A stretch of 64,000 nt of DNA from Lewinellaceae bacterium (GCA_020636095.1 JACJYN010000009.1:1-64000), one strand, 5' to 3'; shown: positions 40,706 through 50,337, counted from the first letter of the stretch. Numbers and translations: made by a program. Notes: a model not told the origin generated them from the letters alone.

Positions 40706-43700
40706 CTACGCGAACCGCTTGCGCCTCAGCCTGATCGTATACCCATCCTCTCCCTTATCAATATCCAGGTCAGCCTTGATGCGCTGAGCCCTCATGGCCA
40801 GATTGGCCAGCCCCTGGCCGCTTTTCTTACCATTGACCCTTTCCTTATGTGATGGAACGCCATTGTCCTTGATGATCATGCTAAAGTCCTGCCCCTCATT
40901 TTTGAGGGTGATATTTACCTTGGTGGCGCCAGAGTGCTTGGAAATATTGTTGATTGCTTCCTTAAAGATGAAGTAGAGGTTTTGCCGCAGGGTGACCTGC
41001 ATTTTCTTTTGGCGGTCCAGTTTGCTGATATGCATTTGGTAAACAATATTCAGCGGGATCAGCATTTCATCAGCGTGCTCCCGCATGCGGTGCAGCAGGT
41101 CTTCCACCTTGTCCTTACGAGAATCTATGGACCAGATCACATCACTCATTTTGGACATGGCCCTGCGGCTCACCTCGCCGATTTGTTTGAGCCTGTCCTT
41201 GCTCTTTTCGTCGGTTGTTTGCATTTGGAGGACGTCCGTTTGCATGGCAATGCCGGACAGCAGTCCGCTCAGCTCATCATGGAGGTCGCTGGACAGCTTG
41301 GTGCGGATGCGTTCGACCTGCAGGCGTTGTTCCAGCCGGTTCTGGAAGATAACATATACAATAGCCGAGCCGGCAATGAGGCAGAGGACAAAAAACCAGA
41401 AGGTTTGGGTGAAGGCTGGCTTCATGCGTATTGGAATGGCCAGTTCTTCTGTGCTCCAGTTGCCATTGGCATCCGCTCCTTTGATGTGAAGGGTGTAAGC
41501 GCCGGGGGGCAGCTTATTCAGTCGGAGGTTGGGGTTGCTACCCTGATAGACCCACTGTTTGTCATAGCCCTCGAGCCAGGTTTTGAATTGATTGCGGCGC
41601 GGGCTGGTAAAAGTGGGGAGCATGAAGTGAATGGTAAAATAGCTATCGCTGGGATTGATGACGAGCTCTTCCATTCCCGACAAATGGCAGTCTTGTACAA
41701 TAGTGCTGTCCTGCTTGGCATTGTAACGGGTGATCTTGGTGAGCACTACCGGCGGAGTAGATTCATTGACCAGGAGGTCTTCACTGTAAAAGGCATTGAT
41801 GCCGTTGACGCCGCCGAAATAGTATCGGCCGTTCTGGTCCCGATAGTAAGAAAAGCGGTTGAACTCGTCATGCGTCAGGCCATCCATTGAATAGAAATTG
41901 CGGAAGGTTTCCCGTTCGGGTTCAAAGAAAGACAAGCCGTTGTACGTACTGATCCAGTAATTGCCGTTTCCGTCGGGGACAATGCCACAAACCGTATTGC
42001 TGGCCAGGCCGTTCTTGCGGCTATAGTGATGAAATATTCCAGTTTGGGGTTCGAGAATATTCAAACCGTTGGTCGTGCCTATCCAGATACGGCCCCGTTC
42101 ATCTTCATGGAGCACATATACGATATCGCTGGCCAGGCCGTTCTTTCCCTTGGTGGCCCGGAAGGTCCTGGCCAGTCTCTTCTCGCGGTCGATGAGGTAT
42201 AGGCCGTTTTCTGACCCGATCCAGAGATTGCCGTCACTGGCCTCCATGATGAAGTGGGGGGTTGCATCGCGCAACGGATTATTCCCTTCCTTGTCTTCAT
42301 AGGGCAGGAATTTCTCTACCTGAGGGTCAAATTGGAGTAGCATCCCCTTCGAGGTGGTTGGCTGAGTGCATAGCCAAATAATGCCATCCCGGTCCATCGT
42401 TATGGCATTGAACTGGTAAGGGAATTCATAAGTTTTTAAGTTGCAGGATTCTATATTGTACTTGTGCAGGCGGCCCCCTTCGGAAGAAGTGTTCTGGCAG
42501 GAATAGAACCAAAGATTGCCTTCTGCATCGAGTTCCAGCCCGCCGGCACAGGCTAAACTGATCTCTTCACCGGTTGTCGGGCTGACCAATGGGAGCGTAT
42601 CGATAAAGCCGGTCAACTGATCGAATTCGTACAGGTATTTGGCCTCCCGCAGGAAGTAAACGAATCGTTTGCCGTCGCCGGCAATACCCCGCATGACAGG
42701 GCCGCGGCGGTCCTGGCTGAGGTCTTCGGCCAGGTAGGCATCTATCTTGGATTGCCGGTTCTGGACAATTTTCATGCCCGTGTCGATCCCCAGAAAGAGC
42801 GTCCGGAAAAAGTCCCGGCTGAAAACACTGACGATGTAACGGCTGGTGCTCAGCAGGTAGTCAAAGTTGAAAAGTTGCCCATCGGGCCGGATGCAGGTTA
42901 AGCCCTGCAAGGGGAACTTGTCGCCGGCGCGGGCGGACCGGCTAATCAGAATATTACCCTTTTCGTCTTCCCAGATGGAGTTGAAATATCCCCCAGCTTC
43001 TAAGCCTGGCACGGCTTCCAGGAGATAGTCGTTGGGGCGGTACAGAAAGACCCCGGGATACCCCTGGAGAGAAAGCCATACCCGGCCCTGACGATCGCAG
43101 TGCATGAAGTAGGCGGAACCGGGATAACGGCCCTGGAATTCATTAATTTGGAAGTCCCCGATTCCAAAATGCTTGTCCAACTGCCCGGAACCTGAAATAT
43201 GACGAAGGCCCATCTCGCTGTCATTGAGTAAAAAATCTCCATTCGGGAACTGAATGAGGTGGACCGCCACGCTGAGCTGCTGGTGTCGTTCTGCAATACT
43301 GATGACTTGCCGGAATTGATTCTCACCGATATACTGGTAAATATTGGAAGCGGTTTCACTGATAGAGAGGACCAGGATTTCCCCTTCGGGATTGACCATG
43401 ACCAATCGGGGGATACCTTCGATGCCATACTCCGGCAACAGCTTGACCGTTGTCAGTTCCAGTGTTTCGGGGTCGAGGAGGTCAAAAAGCCCGTAAGTGG
43501 TGCGGTAGGTGATAACAAGCCTCCCGTCCTTGTCCAGGTCCAGGCTGCGAATGTTAGAATCGGAAAGTTGGTGCTGATTGTCGGGGTGATTATTGAAAAC
43601 GATAAACTCGTAGCCGTCAAACCGGTTGAGCCCGTTCTGGGTGCCAATCCAAATGAGGCCTCGCCGGCTTTGAACGATATCGGTTACCATCCGGTCGGAT

Positions 43701-43861
43701 AGGCCATCATTTACCGAGTAATATTCCACCGGCAATTCATTGGAATACCCCAGCTGTGCCGTCAAAGGTGTTGACAACAGCAAAAACCACAGGAAGAAGC
43801 CAAAGAAAAATACACCTACCCTTCCTCCCACCGTAAATAGAAGCGTTTGTACATACCCCAT
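40706..43861 (-). CDS. Propeller sensor histidine kinase (HisKA_3 type)
   Basis: The product has 1051 residues from the ATG at 43861; a GTG at 43876 is also possible. A signal/anchor (VGVFFFGFFLWFLLLSTPLT) is followed by a periplasmic region of Reg_prop blades (DGLSDRMVTDIVQSRRGLIW, ENGLYLIDREKRLARTFR, KNGLASDIVYVLHEDERGRI), then a Y_Y_Y domain (TWLEGYDKQWVYQGSNPNL) and a membrane helix (FWFFVLCLIAGSAIVYVIF). The cytoplasmic part has the HisKA_3 H-box (LSSDLHDELSGLLSGI) and a C-terminal HATPase (NISKHSGATKVNITL, KSGQGLANLAMRA). This is the NarX/LiaS-type kinase core. The LuxR-type regulator just upstream is the obvious partner. Confidence 0.9.
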   Translation of the reverse strand: MGYVQTLLFTVGGRVGVFFFGFFLWFLLLSTPLTAQLGYSNELPVEYYSVNDGLSDRMVTDIVQSRRGLIWIGTQNGLNRFDGYEFIVFNNHPDNQHQLSDSNIRSLDLDKDGRLVITYRTTYGLFDLLDPETLELTTVKLLPEYGIEGIPRLVMVNPEGEILVLSISETASNIYQYIGENQFRQVISIAERHQQLSVAVHLIQFPNGDFLLNDSEMGLRHISGSGQLDKHFGIGDFQINEFQGRYPGSAYFMHCDRQGRVWLSLQGYPGVFLYRPNDYLLEAVPGLEAGGYFNSIWEDEKGNILISRSARAGDKFPLQGLTCIRPDGQLFNFDYLLSTSRYIVSVFSRDFFRTLFLGIDTGMKIVQNRQSKIDAYLAEDLSQDRRGPVMRGIAGDGKRFVYFLREAKYLYEFDQLTGFIDTLPLVSPTTGEEISLACAGGLELDAEGNLWFYSCQNTSSEGGRLHKYNIESCNLKTYEFPYQFNAITMDRDGIIWLCTQPTTSKGMLLQFDPQVEKFLPYEDKEGNNPLRDATPHFIMEASDGNLWIGSENGLYLIDREKRLARTFRATKGKNGLASDIVYVLHEDERGRIWIGTTNGLNILEPQTGIFHHYSRKNGLASNTVCGIVPDGNGNYWISTYNGLSFFEPERETFRNFYSMDGLTHDEFNRFSYYRDQNGRYYFGGVNGINAFYSEDLLVNESTPPVVLTKITRYNAKQDSTIVQDCHLSGMEELVINPSDSYFTIHFMLPTFTSPRRNQFKTWLEGYDKQWVYQGSNPNLRLNKLPPGAYTLHIKGADANGNWSTEELAIPIRMKPAFTQTFWFFVLCLIAGSAIVYVIFQNRLEQRLQVERIRTKLSSDLHDELSGLLSGIAMQTDVLQMQTTDEKSKDRLKQIGEVSRRAMSKMSDVIWSIDSRKDKVEDLLHRMREHADEMLIPLNIVYQMHISKLDRQKKMQVTLRQNLYFIFKEAINNISKHSGATKVNITLKNEGQDFSMIIKDNGVPSHKERVNGKKSGQGLANLAMRAQRIKADLDIDKGEDGYTIRLRRKRFA

Positions 43862-43938
43862 GGGTCCAGATGCCACTTAAAAAAATAATGCTACCTGGGG
43901 CAAGTTATTAAAAATCAGGGAGTAATTCAGGCTAATGA

Positions 43939-44574
43939 TTAAATTTCACCATCCAGCTTCTTACGTATGACTTCCGCCTTACTATTTACCTGTAGCTTTC
44001 TGTATATCTTTTTGATATGATCCCGGACGGTTTCCACCGAGATCATGTACTGGTCGGCGATCATCTTATAACTCAGGCCATCCACCAGGCCATTGACGAT
44101 CTGTTGCTGGCGGTCAGTCAACAGGAGGTCGTCGGACTTGTCCTGCTTGGGCGAAAAGTGATTAATTACCTTACGGGCAATACTGGGAGACATGTAAGAG
44201 CCTCCCCGGTTGACCGTCAGGATGGCTTCCTTGATGACAGGCAGGCCGGTTCGTTTGATCAGGTAGGAGTCGGCCCCGGCGCATAATGCTTTGAAGATGC
44301 GGTCGGAATCATCATAAGCAGTGAGCATGATAATGTCGATCTCCGGGCGCAGGCCTTTCAACAGGCGAATTCCTTCCAGGCCGGACATGCCGGGCAGGCC
44401 AATATCCAGGAGAATGGTATTCAGGGGTATATTGGCCTGTAGGCCTTCCATAAAGGCCTCAACCGAGTCCGTGGATAAAATGGGTTCGATCTCAGGTTGC
44501 GCCCCGAAGTAAATCTCCAGGTTTTCCCGGACCATTGGTTCATCTTCAATAATACCGAGGTAGACCATGGGCAT
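43939..44574 (-). CDS. LuxR/NarL-family response regulator
   Basis: The 211-residue protein has an N-terminal receiver (IIEDEPMVRENLEIYFG, phospho-Asp in TILLDIGLPGMSG, Thr in IIMLTAYDD, Lys in SYLIKRTGLP) and a C-terminal GerE helix-turn-helix (LTDRQQQIVNGLVDGLSYKM, VETVRDHIKKIYRKLQVNSK). It is therefore a DNA-binding regulator activated by phosphorylation. It lies about 80 bases before the propeller kinase on the same strand, and the two form a cognate pair. It is divergent from fabH. Confidence 0.92.
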   Translation of the reverse strand: MPMVYLGIIEDEPMVRENLEIYFGAQPEIEPILSTDSVEAFMEGLQANIPLNTILLDIGLPGMSGLEGIRLLKGLRPEIDIIMLTAYDDSDRIFKALCAGADSYLIKRTGLPVIKEAILTVNRGGSYMSPSIARKVINHFSPKQDKSDDLLLTDRQQQIVNGLVDGLSYKMIADQYMISVETVRDHIKKIYRKLQVNSKAEVIRKKLDGEI

Positions 44575-44862
44575 TTAGTTTGGTTCAATTATTCTGGAGA
44601 TGCAGGTAAGAGCTGAAAGATAGCAAAATATTGAAATCGTGACAAGTCTGATATTTCTATTATTTTTGCACAGGCGCTCGATTGTCTACCATTTGCTTTT
44701 GTGGTTTGCAATAAAATTTCGATTTTCACGGATCACCTTTAAAAAAATTAATCAGAAGAAATCCTTTCAAAATATAATCATTTTCTCAGAGCAGGTTAAG
44801 TAAAGGGCTGCTTGCCAGAGGATCAGGCAGAGGGCTTGAATGAATCAAAAAACAAAAAAAAT
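44575..44862. other. Divergent promoter region, regulator and fabH
   Basis: There are 288 bases without a gene. TATTTTTG at 44661-44668 on the plus strand fits a -7 box, but I see no good -33 partner, and it is about 195 bases before the fabH ATG. The remainder is AT-rich. Confidence 0.35.
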
Positions 44863-45930
44863 ATGTTAGGTACTAAAATTGCCGGGATCGGCTACTATGT
44901 GCCGGAAAAAGTAGTGACCAATCACGACCTGGCTAAAGTAATGGACACTACGGATGAGTGGGTACAGGAACGCACCGGCATCGTCGAGCGGCGCTACGGT
45001 AAAAAACACGAAGAAACCACCACCTCGATGGCCGCCAGAGCCGCCGAAGTGGCTATTGAAAGGGCGGGTATCAACAAAGAGGACATTGACTTTATCATCT
45101 TTGCCACGCTTAGCCCGGATTATTATTTTCCCGGCTGCGGAGTTTTGCTTCAGCGCGAGCTGGGCATTACCAATCAGGAAGCCGGCGCTTTGGATATCCG
45201 CAACCAATGTTCCGGTTTCCTTTACGGCTTGTCCGTTGCCGACCAGTTCATCCGTACCGGTATGTACAAGAACATCCTTTTGGTCGGTTCGGAAATGCAC
45301 TCTATGGGGTTGGACTTCAGTACCCGCGGCCGCAACGTGACGGTTATTTTTGGCGACGGCGCCGGCGCAGTGGTGCTTCAGCCTACTGAGGAGAAAGGGA
45401 AAGGCATTCTGGCCACCAGCCTGCATTCCGATGGCAACTATGCTGAAAAGCTGGCTTTCGTCAACCCCGGCGCTCACGGTGGATACCATGCCAAATACAT
45501 GGAGGAAGACCCGGACTTCGGTTATTCGGATGCGGAATTCGGTGAGATGTTCATCAATGAACACATGCTGGAGACCGGACAAATCTTCCCCCACATGGAG
45601 GGGCAGTTTGTCTTCAAAATGGCCGTGCAGAAATTTCCCGAAGTCATCCTGGAAACACTGGCTAAGGCTGGCCTCAAAAAAGAGGACATCGATATGCTCA
45701 TTCCTCACCAGGCCAACTTGCGCATCAGCCAATTCGTGCAAAGAAGGATGGGGTTGCGGGATGACCAGGTGTGGAATAACATCCAGAAGTTTGGAAATAC
45801 GACGGCTGCCTCGGTGCCTATTGCGCTGTGCGAAGCGGTTGAAGCCGGCGCTGTCAAGGACGGCGATATCGTCTGCCTGGCTGCGTTTGGTAGCGGTTTC
45901 ACCTGGGGCGGGGCGGTGATTCGCTGGTGA
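44863..45930 (+). CDS. fabH: Beta-ketoacyl-ACP synthase III
   Basis: This enzyme condenses acetyl-CoA with malonyl-ACP to start fatty acid synthesis. The product has 355 residues from the ATG at 44863 (MLGTKIAGIGYYVPEKVVTN). The TTG start at 44812 would add 17 unconserved residues. The catalytic triad is visible: Cys in LDIRNQCSGFLYGL, His in DMLIPHQANLRISQF and Asn in QKFGNTTAASVPIAL. The glycine-rich FGDGAGAVVL and the C-terminal FGSGFTWGGAVIRW are also typical. It is slightly longer than E. coli FabH because of an insertion around EDPDFGYSDAEFGE, common in Bacteroidota. A terminator hairpin follows. Confidence 0.93.
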   Translation: MLGTKIAGIGYYVPEKVVTNHDLAKVMDTTDEWVQERTGIVERRYGKKHEETTTSMAARAAEVAIERAGINKEDIDFIIFATLSPDYYFPGCGVLLQRELGITNQEAGALDIRNQCSGFLYGLSVADQFIRTGMYKNILLVGSEMHSMGLDFSTRGRNVTVIFGDGAGAVVLQPTEEKGKGILATSLHSDGNYAEKLAFVNPGAHGGYHAKYMEEDPDFGYSDAEFGEMFINEHMLETGQIFPHMEGQFVFKMAVQKFPEVILETLAKAGLKKEDIDMLIPHQANLRISQFVQRRMGLRDDQVWNNIQKFGNTTAASVPIALCEAVEAGAVKDGDIVCLAAFGSGFTWGGAVIRW

Positions 45931-45974
45931 TTCTTTGGAAATTGTATTAACTTTTTCATAGCACATTATTTTGG

Positions 45975-46002
45975 CCCCGTCACTTGTGGCGGGGATTTTT
46001 TT
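45975..46002 (+). terminator. Intrinsic terminator after fabH
   Basis: CCCCGTCAC (45975-45983) pairs with GTGGCGGGG (45986-45994), followed by A and seven T. The real loop would open the last pairs. It is a standard Rho-independent signal about 45 bases after the fabH stop. Confidence 0.75.
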
Positions 46003-46084
46003 CAATTCGCGCAATTGGGAAAATAAGGCGCCGGTTAAAGTTGTTATTGAAGTTGTTAAACAACTTTATACAAAATAAGAGATC

Positions 46085-46621
46085 ATGAAGGGCAAAATGT
46101 GGTTTTCCTTGCTGTCTTTGTTAGTACTGACAGCCATGCATGCTCAGGCGCAAAAGCCTCCGGAAACGGAAAGTGAATTTGACGAAGGCTACCAACGCCG
46201 CATTCGGATGGAATATATTGACGGCGTGTATATTCCCCGGGACCTCTCCGATGCGCTGGTTCAGCTCAACCAACTGGTTGACCGCGACGCCCGGGCCAGC
46301 TTCAAAAGCGCGCCCGAGGAAGTTGCCGTCCGCAAGCTCCATTTCAGCCTGGGCCGCTGGATTATCCTCAACTGGGGTTTTTACGAAGGCTCCCGCCTGT
46401 CCCATTCTCTCAAAGGCATGGGTATCTACCATCCTGATTACATGGCCCGGTTCATTATCCGTTCTTTTCACCGAAGCCTCAACGGCCAGCCCATCGATGT
46501 GAAAGGCCAGTTGGAAGCGATCGCCGCCCAGCAGGAACAGGACCGCCAGAAACGCATACAACAGGGTACGGTTCTCTATCAGGAAACGAGGAAGGTTAAG
46601 AAGGATACGGTTGAACGATAG
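46085..46621 (+). CDS. Secreted DUF6794-like protein
   Basis: The 178-residue product has a signal peptide (WFSLLSLLVLTAMHAQAQ) and the DUF6794-like block YIDGVYIPRDLSDALVQLNQ, KLHFSLGRWIILNWGFYEGS, RLSHSLKGMGIYHPDYMARF and IIRSFHRSLNG, spanning most of the mature protein. The C-terminus is charged and Gln-rich (AQQEQDRQKRIQQG). Function is unknown; proteins of this type occur widely in Bacteroidota. It has no T9SS tail. The stop lies only 2 bases from the stop region of the convergent symporter gene. Confidence 0.75.
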   Translation: MKGKMWFSLLSLLVLTAMHAQAQKPPETESEFDEGYQRRIRMEYIDGVYIPRDLSDALVQLNQLVDRDARASFKSAPEEVAVRKLHFSLGRWIILNWGFYEGSRLSHSLKGMGIYHPDYMARFIIRSFHRSLNGQPIDVKGQLEAIAAQQEQDRQKRIQQGTVLYQETRKVKKDTVER

Positions 46622-46623
46622 AA

Positions 46624-49092
46624 CTACCCTACAAACCGCTCAATTGCCGCCGCCACCTCATCGGCGCATTCCCATTGAGCGAAATGGCCGCATTCGGGGA
46701 TGAAAACCAGCTGGCTGTTGGGGATTTTTCCAGCGCCGTTTTTACCTACCTTTTGGGTTGAGAGAGTGGGATTGATCATGCGGTTGGGGATGAGCTTGTC
46801 CTGTTCGCCGTATAGGATGAGCGTGGGAAGCTGCAATTCCGGCAGGCGATGGAAAACGGGTTCGTCCAGCATACTGATCACACATTGAGGGATGAGCTGA
46901 CAGTAATAGTCAAATGCTGTAGACTGGCGCAGGGCCAGTCGTTCATCGATCAGGAACTGGGCGTCTTTGGGAAACCGGTGGAAGTTGGCTTTAATATTGC
47001 TTTTGATCTGTTCTTCCGGAGCTATTTTCAGCAGGGCTGGTTTGTAAATGGCCCGAATCCACTCCTTGGCCGCCCGGTTGAAGGTCTCGAAACCGGCAGG
47101 GGATACCAGGGCCAGTTGCCTGAAGTTGCCGGGCTGCTGCAGGGCCGCCGCCACGGAGGCCTGGCCGCCCATGGAATGGCCTGCCAGCGTTACATTTTCC
47201 AACTTCATTTTTTCCACAAATTCATTGATCCGGGCGGCGAAGAACTGAATACTGACCGGGTGGCCGACCGGGCTGGAGGTGCTATAGCCCGGCAGGTCCA
47301 GGGCAATGCACCGGTACTTTGGGCGCAGTTGGCCGATCACTTTGTACCAGGCCTTGTAGTTGCTGGCCAGGCCGTGAATAAAGAGCAGCGTCTGCCGGCC
47401 CCGGCCCTGGTCGATGTATCCCACCTCCAGCCCGTCGGATAGGCGGACAGACTGATGCTGGAACGGCGCTGTGATGAAAGTTTGCATTGCTGCTTGCTCG
47501 TTAGGGCTTGCCGCCGGTGTGGAAGATGCCGGGGAGGCTGCCGGCGAAGCTACAGATTTTGGCGCAGCTTTACGGGGTTCTTCACCGGATTTTTGCCGGG
47601 AGCGGAACAGGAAGTAGGTGATCAACCCCACTGCCAGGGAAAGCAGGATGGCAAAGGTGGCGGCCACCGCCGGATTGCGGACCGCCTCCTGCATGTAGCT
47701 TCCAATCCGGCCGTAGTAGATGCCGAAGTGCACGAGAACGGCAGTAAGGGTGGCCGCCACCGGCGCTATCCGGGGCGCATCCCGGAGATAAATACCAAAA
47801 AGGACCGGCACGAAGGCGGCCGAGAAATAGGCGTAGACTCCGTTTTGGGCAAAAATCCCAACGCTGAGGCTCGGGTTAACCAGCTGGTTGTAGGATAAAA
47901 GCAGGGAAACAATCGCCAACAGGACGATGACTACTTTATTGATGGCTACCAGCTTTCGGTTGCGTTGATCATTAGAACCTCCCAGGCGATGGCCCGACAA
48001 CGGTTCTATTATATCGGAAGTGATGGTGGTGGAAATAGATTGTATGAGCCCTTCAAGGGTAGACAGGCCCGCAGAGAGCAAACCCATGATCACGATCAGG
48101 CCAACGGCTACCGGGAATTCGTACACTACATACGCGGGGATGATGCCATCCATCTTCAACGGCTCGCCATCTATCGTTAAGTCCGGAAACCGCAGGCGGG
48201 CGTACAGCCCGGTGATCACCACCGCAAAAAACACCACCTCCACCAGGATGCCGGTGATCAGATACCGGTTGACATCCGACTCGCTTTTCAAGAGCAGTGA
48301 CTTGGTGATGATGTGGGGCTGGCAGACGATGGCTACTCCTACCACCAGGTTGCAGAAGATGATCTCAAAGTAGTCGCGGAAGAGAAAGCTGCCGGGGTTA
48401 ACCCATTGCACCAGTAAAGGGTCGACCGCCGCCAGTTTGTCCATGAAACCGTGTACCCCCTGGCTGAAGTGCTCATAGCCGGAAGTCAGCAGAATAATTG
48501 CCACAATAAACATCAGGATGGCCTGAATGGTGTTGGTGTACACCATGGAGTTGGCGCCCCCGAACATCATATATCCGAATACGAAAACGACCAGGCCGAT
48601 CAGCACATAGAGTTCTTCGGTATTCAGGGCCTTGGACAAGACCTTGGTCATCCCCACACAAATCAGAACGATGAAGGTGATTAAAAGCAGAGACAAAAAA
48701 CCAAATAGAAGGGCATACCCGGTGCTGTTGTAGCGCTTGCCGATCCATTGCGCCATGGTTAACGCCTTGACCGAAGCGCCGTGCTTTCGAAAACTCTTGG
48801 TCAGTATGGTCAGGGATACAAAGATAGCCAGCGGCATGGTGATGGCGAAGGCCAGGATGCCGCTTAGCCCGTAAAGCGCTATAAAACCAGGATTGATGAT
48901 GAAGGTGGCCGCACTGGTTATGGAAGCGGCGAGGGACAGCCCTACCACCACGGGCGAAAACTGGATGCTGCCCACCGCATAATCCGAAATGGAAGTGGTG
49001 CGCCTGGCCCCGCGGATCACGAAAAACAGGATGGCCGCGCCATAGAGTAGTAACAGGGCTGTGGTTGCCCAAACAAGTTCCTTTGATGCCAT
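46624..49092 (-). CDS. Sodium:solute symporter fused to an alpha/beta hydrolase
   Basis: The 822-residue product has two parts. Residues about 1-500 are an SSF-family permease with some 13 helices (VVGLSLAASITSAATFIINP, MAQWIGKRYNSTGYALLFGF, IIPAYVVYEFPVAVGLIVIM, GLLSAGLSTLEGLIQSIS), closest in look to acetate/monocarboxylate transporters. A Lys/Pro/Ala/Ser linker (about 505-545) leads to an alpha/beta hydrolase: LLFIHGLASNYKAWYKVI (oxyanion HG), nucleophile Ser in LAGHSMGGQASVAAAL, acid Asp probably in LILYGEQDKLIPN, and His in FIPECGHFAQWE. The frame is continuous and the linker is low-complexity, so the fusion looks genuine. Its promoter faces the phaB gene. Confidence 0.85.
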   Translation of the reverse strand: MASKELVWATTALLLLYGAAILFFVIRGARRTTSISDYAVGSIQFSPVVVGLSLAASITSAATFIINPGFIALYGLSGILAFAITMPLAIFVSLTILTKSFRKHGASVKALTMAQWIGKRYNSTGYALLFGFLSLLLITFIVLICVGMTKVLSKALNTEELYVLIGLVVFVFGYMMFGGANSMVYTNTIQAILMFIVAIILLTSGYEHFSQGVHGFMDKLAAVDPLLVQWVNPGSFLFRDYFEIIFCNLVVGVAIVCQPHIITKSLLLKSESDVNRYLITGILVEVVFFAVVITGLYARLRFPDLTIDGEPLKMDGIIPAYVVYEFPVAVGLIVIMGLLSAGLSTLEGLIQSISTTITSDIIEPLSGHRLGGSNDQRNRKLVAINKVVIVLLAIVSLLLSYNQLVNPSLSVGIFAQNGVYAYFSAAFVPVLFGIYLRDAPRIAPVAATLTAVLVHFGIYYGRIGSYMQEAVRNPAVAATFAILLSLAVGLITYFLFRSRQKSGEEPRKAAPKSVASPAASPASSTPAASPNEQAAMQTFITAPFQHQSVRLSDGLEVGYIDQGRGRQTLLFIHGLASNYKAWYKVIGQLRPKYRCIALDLPGYSTSSPVGHPVSIQFFAARINEFVEKMKLENVTLAGHSMGGQASVAAALQQPGNFRQLALVSPAGFETFNRAAKEWIRAIYKPALLKIAPEEQIKSNIKANFHRFPKDAQFLIDERLALRQSTAFDYYCQLIPQCVISMLDEPVFHRLPELQLPTLILYGEQDKLIPNRMINPTLSTQKVGKNGAGKIPNSQLVFIPECGHFAQWECADEVAAAIERFVG

Positions 49093-49203
49093 AGTTCAAT
49101 ACCTGACTGGAAAATGGGAAAATAACGTCATGAAATTAACAGAATTGCCGCCATTACCTAAAAGAACGCGCAACAATCGTAATAATTTGACGGGTTGACT
49201 TTA

Positions 49204-49277
49204 GCGTGTGTTCAAATTTCATTCTTCGGCCTGCCCCGAAGGGGTGCCCAGGGCAAAAACGAAATTTGAACACACGC
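49204..49277. mobile_element. Short palindromic element K1 with TTA flanks
   Basis: A perfect 17-bp inverted repeat GCGTGTGTTCAAATTTC (49204-49220 and 49261-49277) encloses a small GC hairpin (CCCCGAAGGGG). TTA stands at 49201-49203 and 49278-49280. It is 74 bp long and non-coding. A truncated relative is at 38173-38226. Confidence 0.7.
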
Positions 49278-49456
49278 TTAGTAGTTTTTTATTCCATTTT
49301 TTTAAATAAAAATTCAGTTCATTTTGTATATTTTTGAAAAACACTTATTTATAGGGGTCTTTTGGACACGGCGCCATCTGAAAGCCAAATATGGACAAAT
49401 TGAGTAAAGAAACGTAAATTCCAGCCGTTTTCCAGTGAGAAACATCTAAATATCTA

Positions 49457-49464
49457 TATATTTG
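49457..49464 (+). promoter_or_regulatory. Candidate -7 box (TATATTTG) of phaB
   Basis: TATATTTG fits TAnnTTTG and is 46 bases before the phaB ATG, giving a leader of about 40 bases. No clear TTTG -33 element was identified at consensus distance. Confidence 0.5.
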
Positions 49465-49510
49465 CATTGAACTCACATAATCGCCAAACGAACAAAAAAT
49501 TCCAACCATT

Positions 49511-50260
49511 ATGAAGAAAGACGAAAGAAAGTATGTAGCCCTGGTAACCGGCGCCACCGGCGGCCTGGGAACCGCCATGGTCAAACACATGGTCGATGAT
49601 GGCTACCTTTGTATTGCCAACTACCACACCAAATCGAAAGCCGAAAAATGGAATGAAGAAATGAAGGCGGAAGGGTACGATGTGCCCATGTATCACGCCG
49701 ATGTTTCCGATTTTGAATCGGTGGGCAAAATGATCGAAAAGATACAAACCGATATCGGTACAGTCGATATCCTGGTCAACAATGCAGGTATCACCCGGGA
49801 TGGGGTTTTCAAAAGAATGACCTTCGAACAGTGGGATGCGGTTATTAAAACCAATCTCTACAGTGCCTTCAATTGTACCCGGCATGTGATCAATCCGATG
49901 ATCGACCAGGAGTTCGGGCGCGTCATCAACATTTCTTCGGTCAATGGCCAACGCGCTCAGTTTGGCCAGGCCAACTATTCGGCAGCCAAGGCCGGCATGC
50001 ACGGCTTTACGAAAACACTGGCCATTGAAGTAGCCAGCAAGGGCGTTACGGTCAATACCATCTCTCCGGGTTATATCGGTACCGATATGGTTATGGCTGT
50101 GCCCGAAGAGATTCGCGCCAAGATTATTAAGGGTATCCCCGTAGGCCGCCTGGGCGGCACCTACGAAATCGCCCACCTGGTGTCCTTCCTGGCTTCCAAG
50201 GATGCCGGCTTCATCACCGGCGCCAACTATGACATCAACGGCGGCCAGCACGTTCATTGA
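49511..50260 (+). CDS. phaB: Acetoacetyl-CoA reductase (PhaB)
   Basis: This NADPH-dependent SDR reduces acetoacetyl-CoA to (R)-3-hydroxybutyryl-CoA, the monomer for PHB. The product has 249 residues, close to the usual 246. Motifs are the nucleotide-binding TGATGGLGTAMVKHMVDDGY, NNAGITRDGVFKRMTFEQWD, and the catalytic Ser in VINISSVNGQRAQFGQ with Tyr-x-x-x-Lys in NYSAAKAGMHGFTK. The C-terminus GANYDINGGQHVH is diagnostic for the PhaB group as opposed to FabG. The PHA synthase genes lie about 10 kb to the right, so synthesis genes are split into two loci. RecD2 follows after 77 bases. Confidence 0.92.
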   Translation: MKKDERKYVALVTGATGGLGTAMVKHMVDDGYLCIANYHTKSKAEKWNEEMKAEGYDVPMYHADVSDFESVGKMIEKIQTDIGTVDILVNNAGITRDGVFKRMTFEQWDAVIKTNLYSAFNCTRHVINPMIDQEFGRVINISSVNGQRAQFGQANYSAAKAGMHGFTKTLAIEVASKGVTVNTISPGYIGTDMVMAVPEEIRAKIIKGIPVGRLGGTYEIAHLVSFLASKDAGFITGANYDINGGQHVH

Positions 50261-50337
50261 GTTTTGTTTCGGTTTTTTGATGGCCGCCGGGGAAGAGCCG
50301 GATAGGCCATCAAAAAACCGGAACCTGGCTACTCAAT

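Noticed and set aside
44866..46014. 382-codon minus-strand ORF opposite fabH
   Set aside because: fabH has all catalytic residues; the antisense frame has no recognisable domain.
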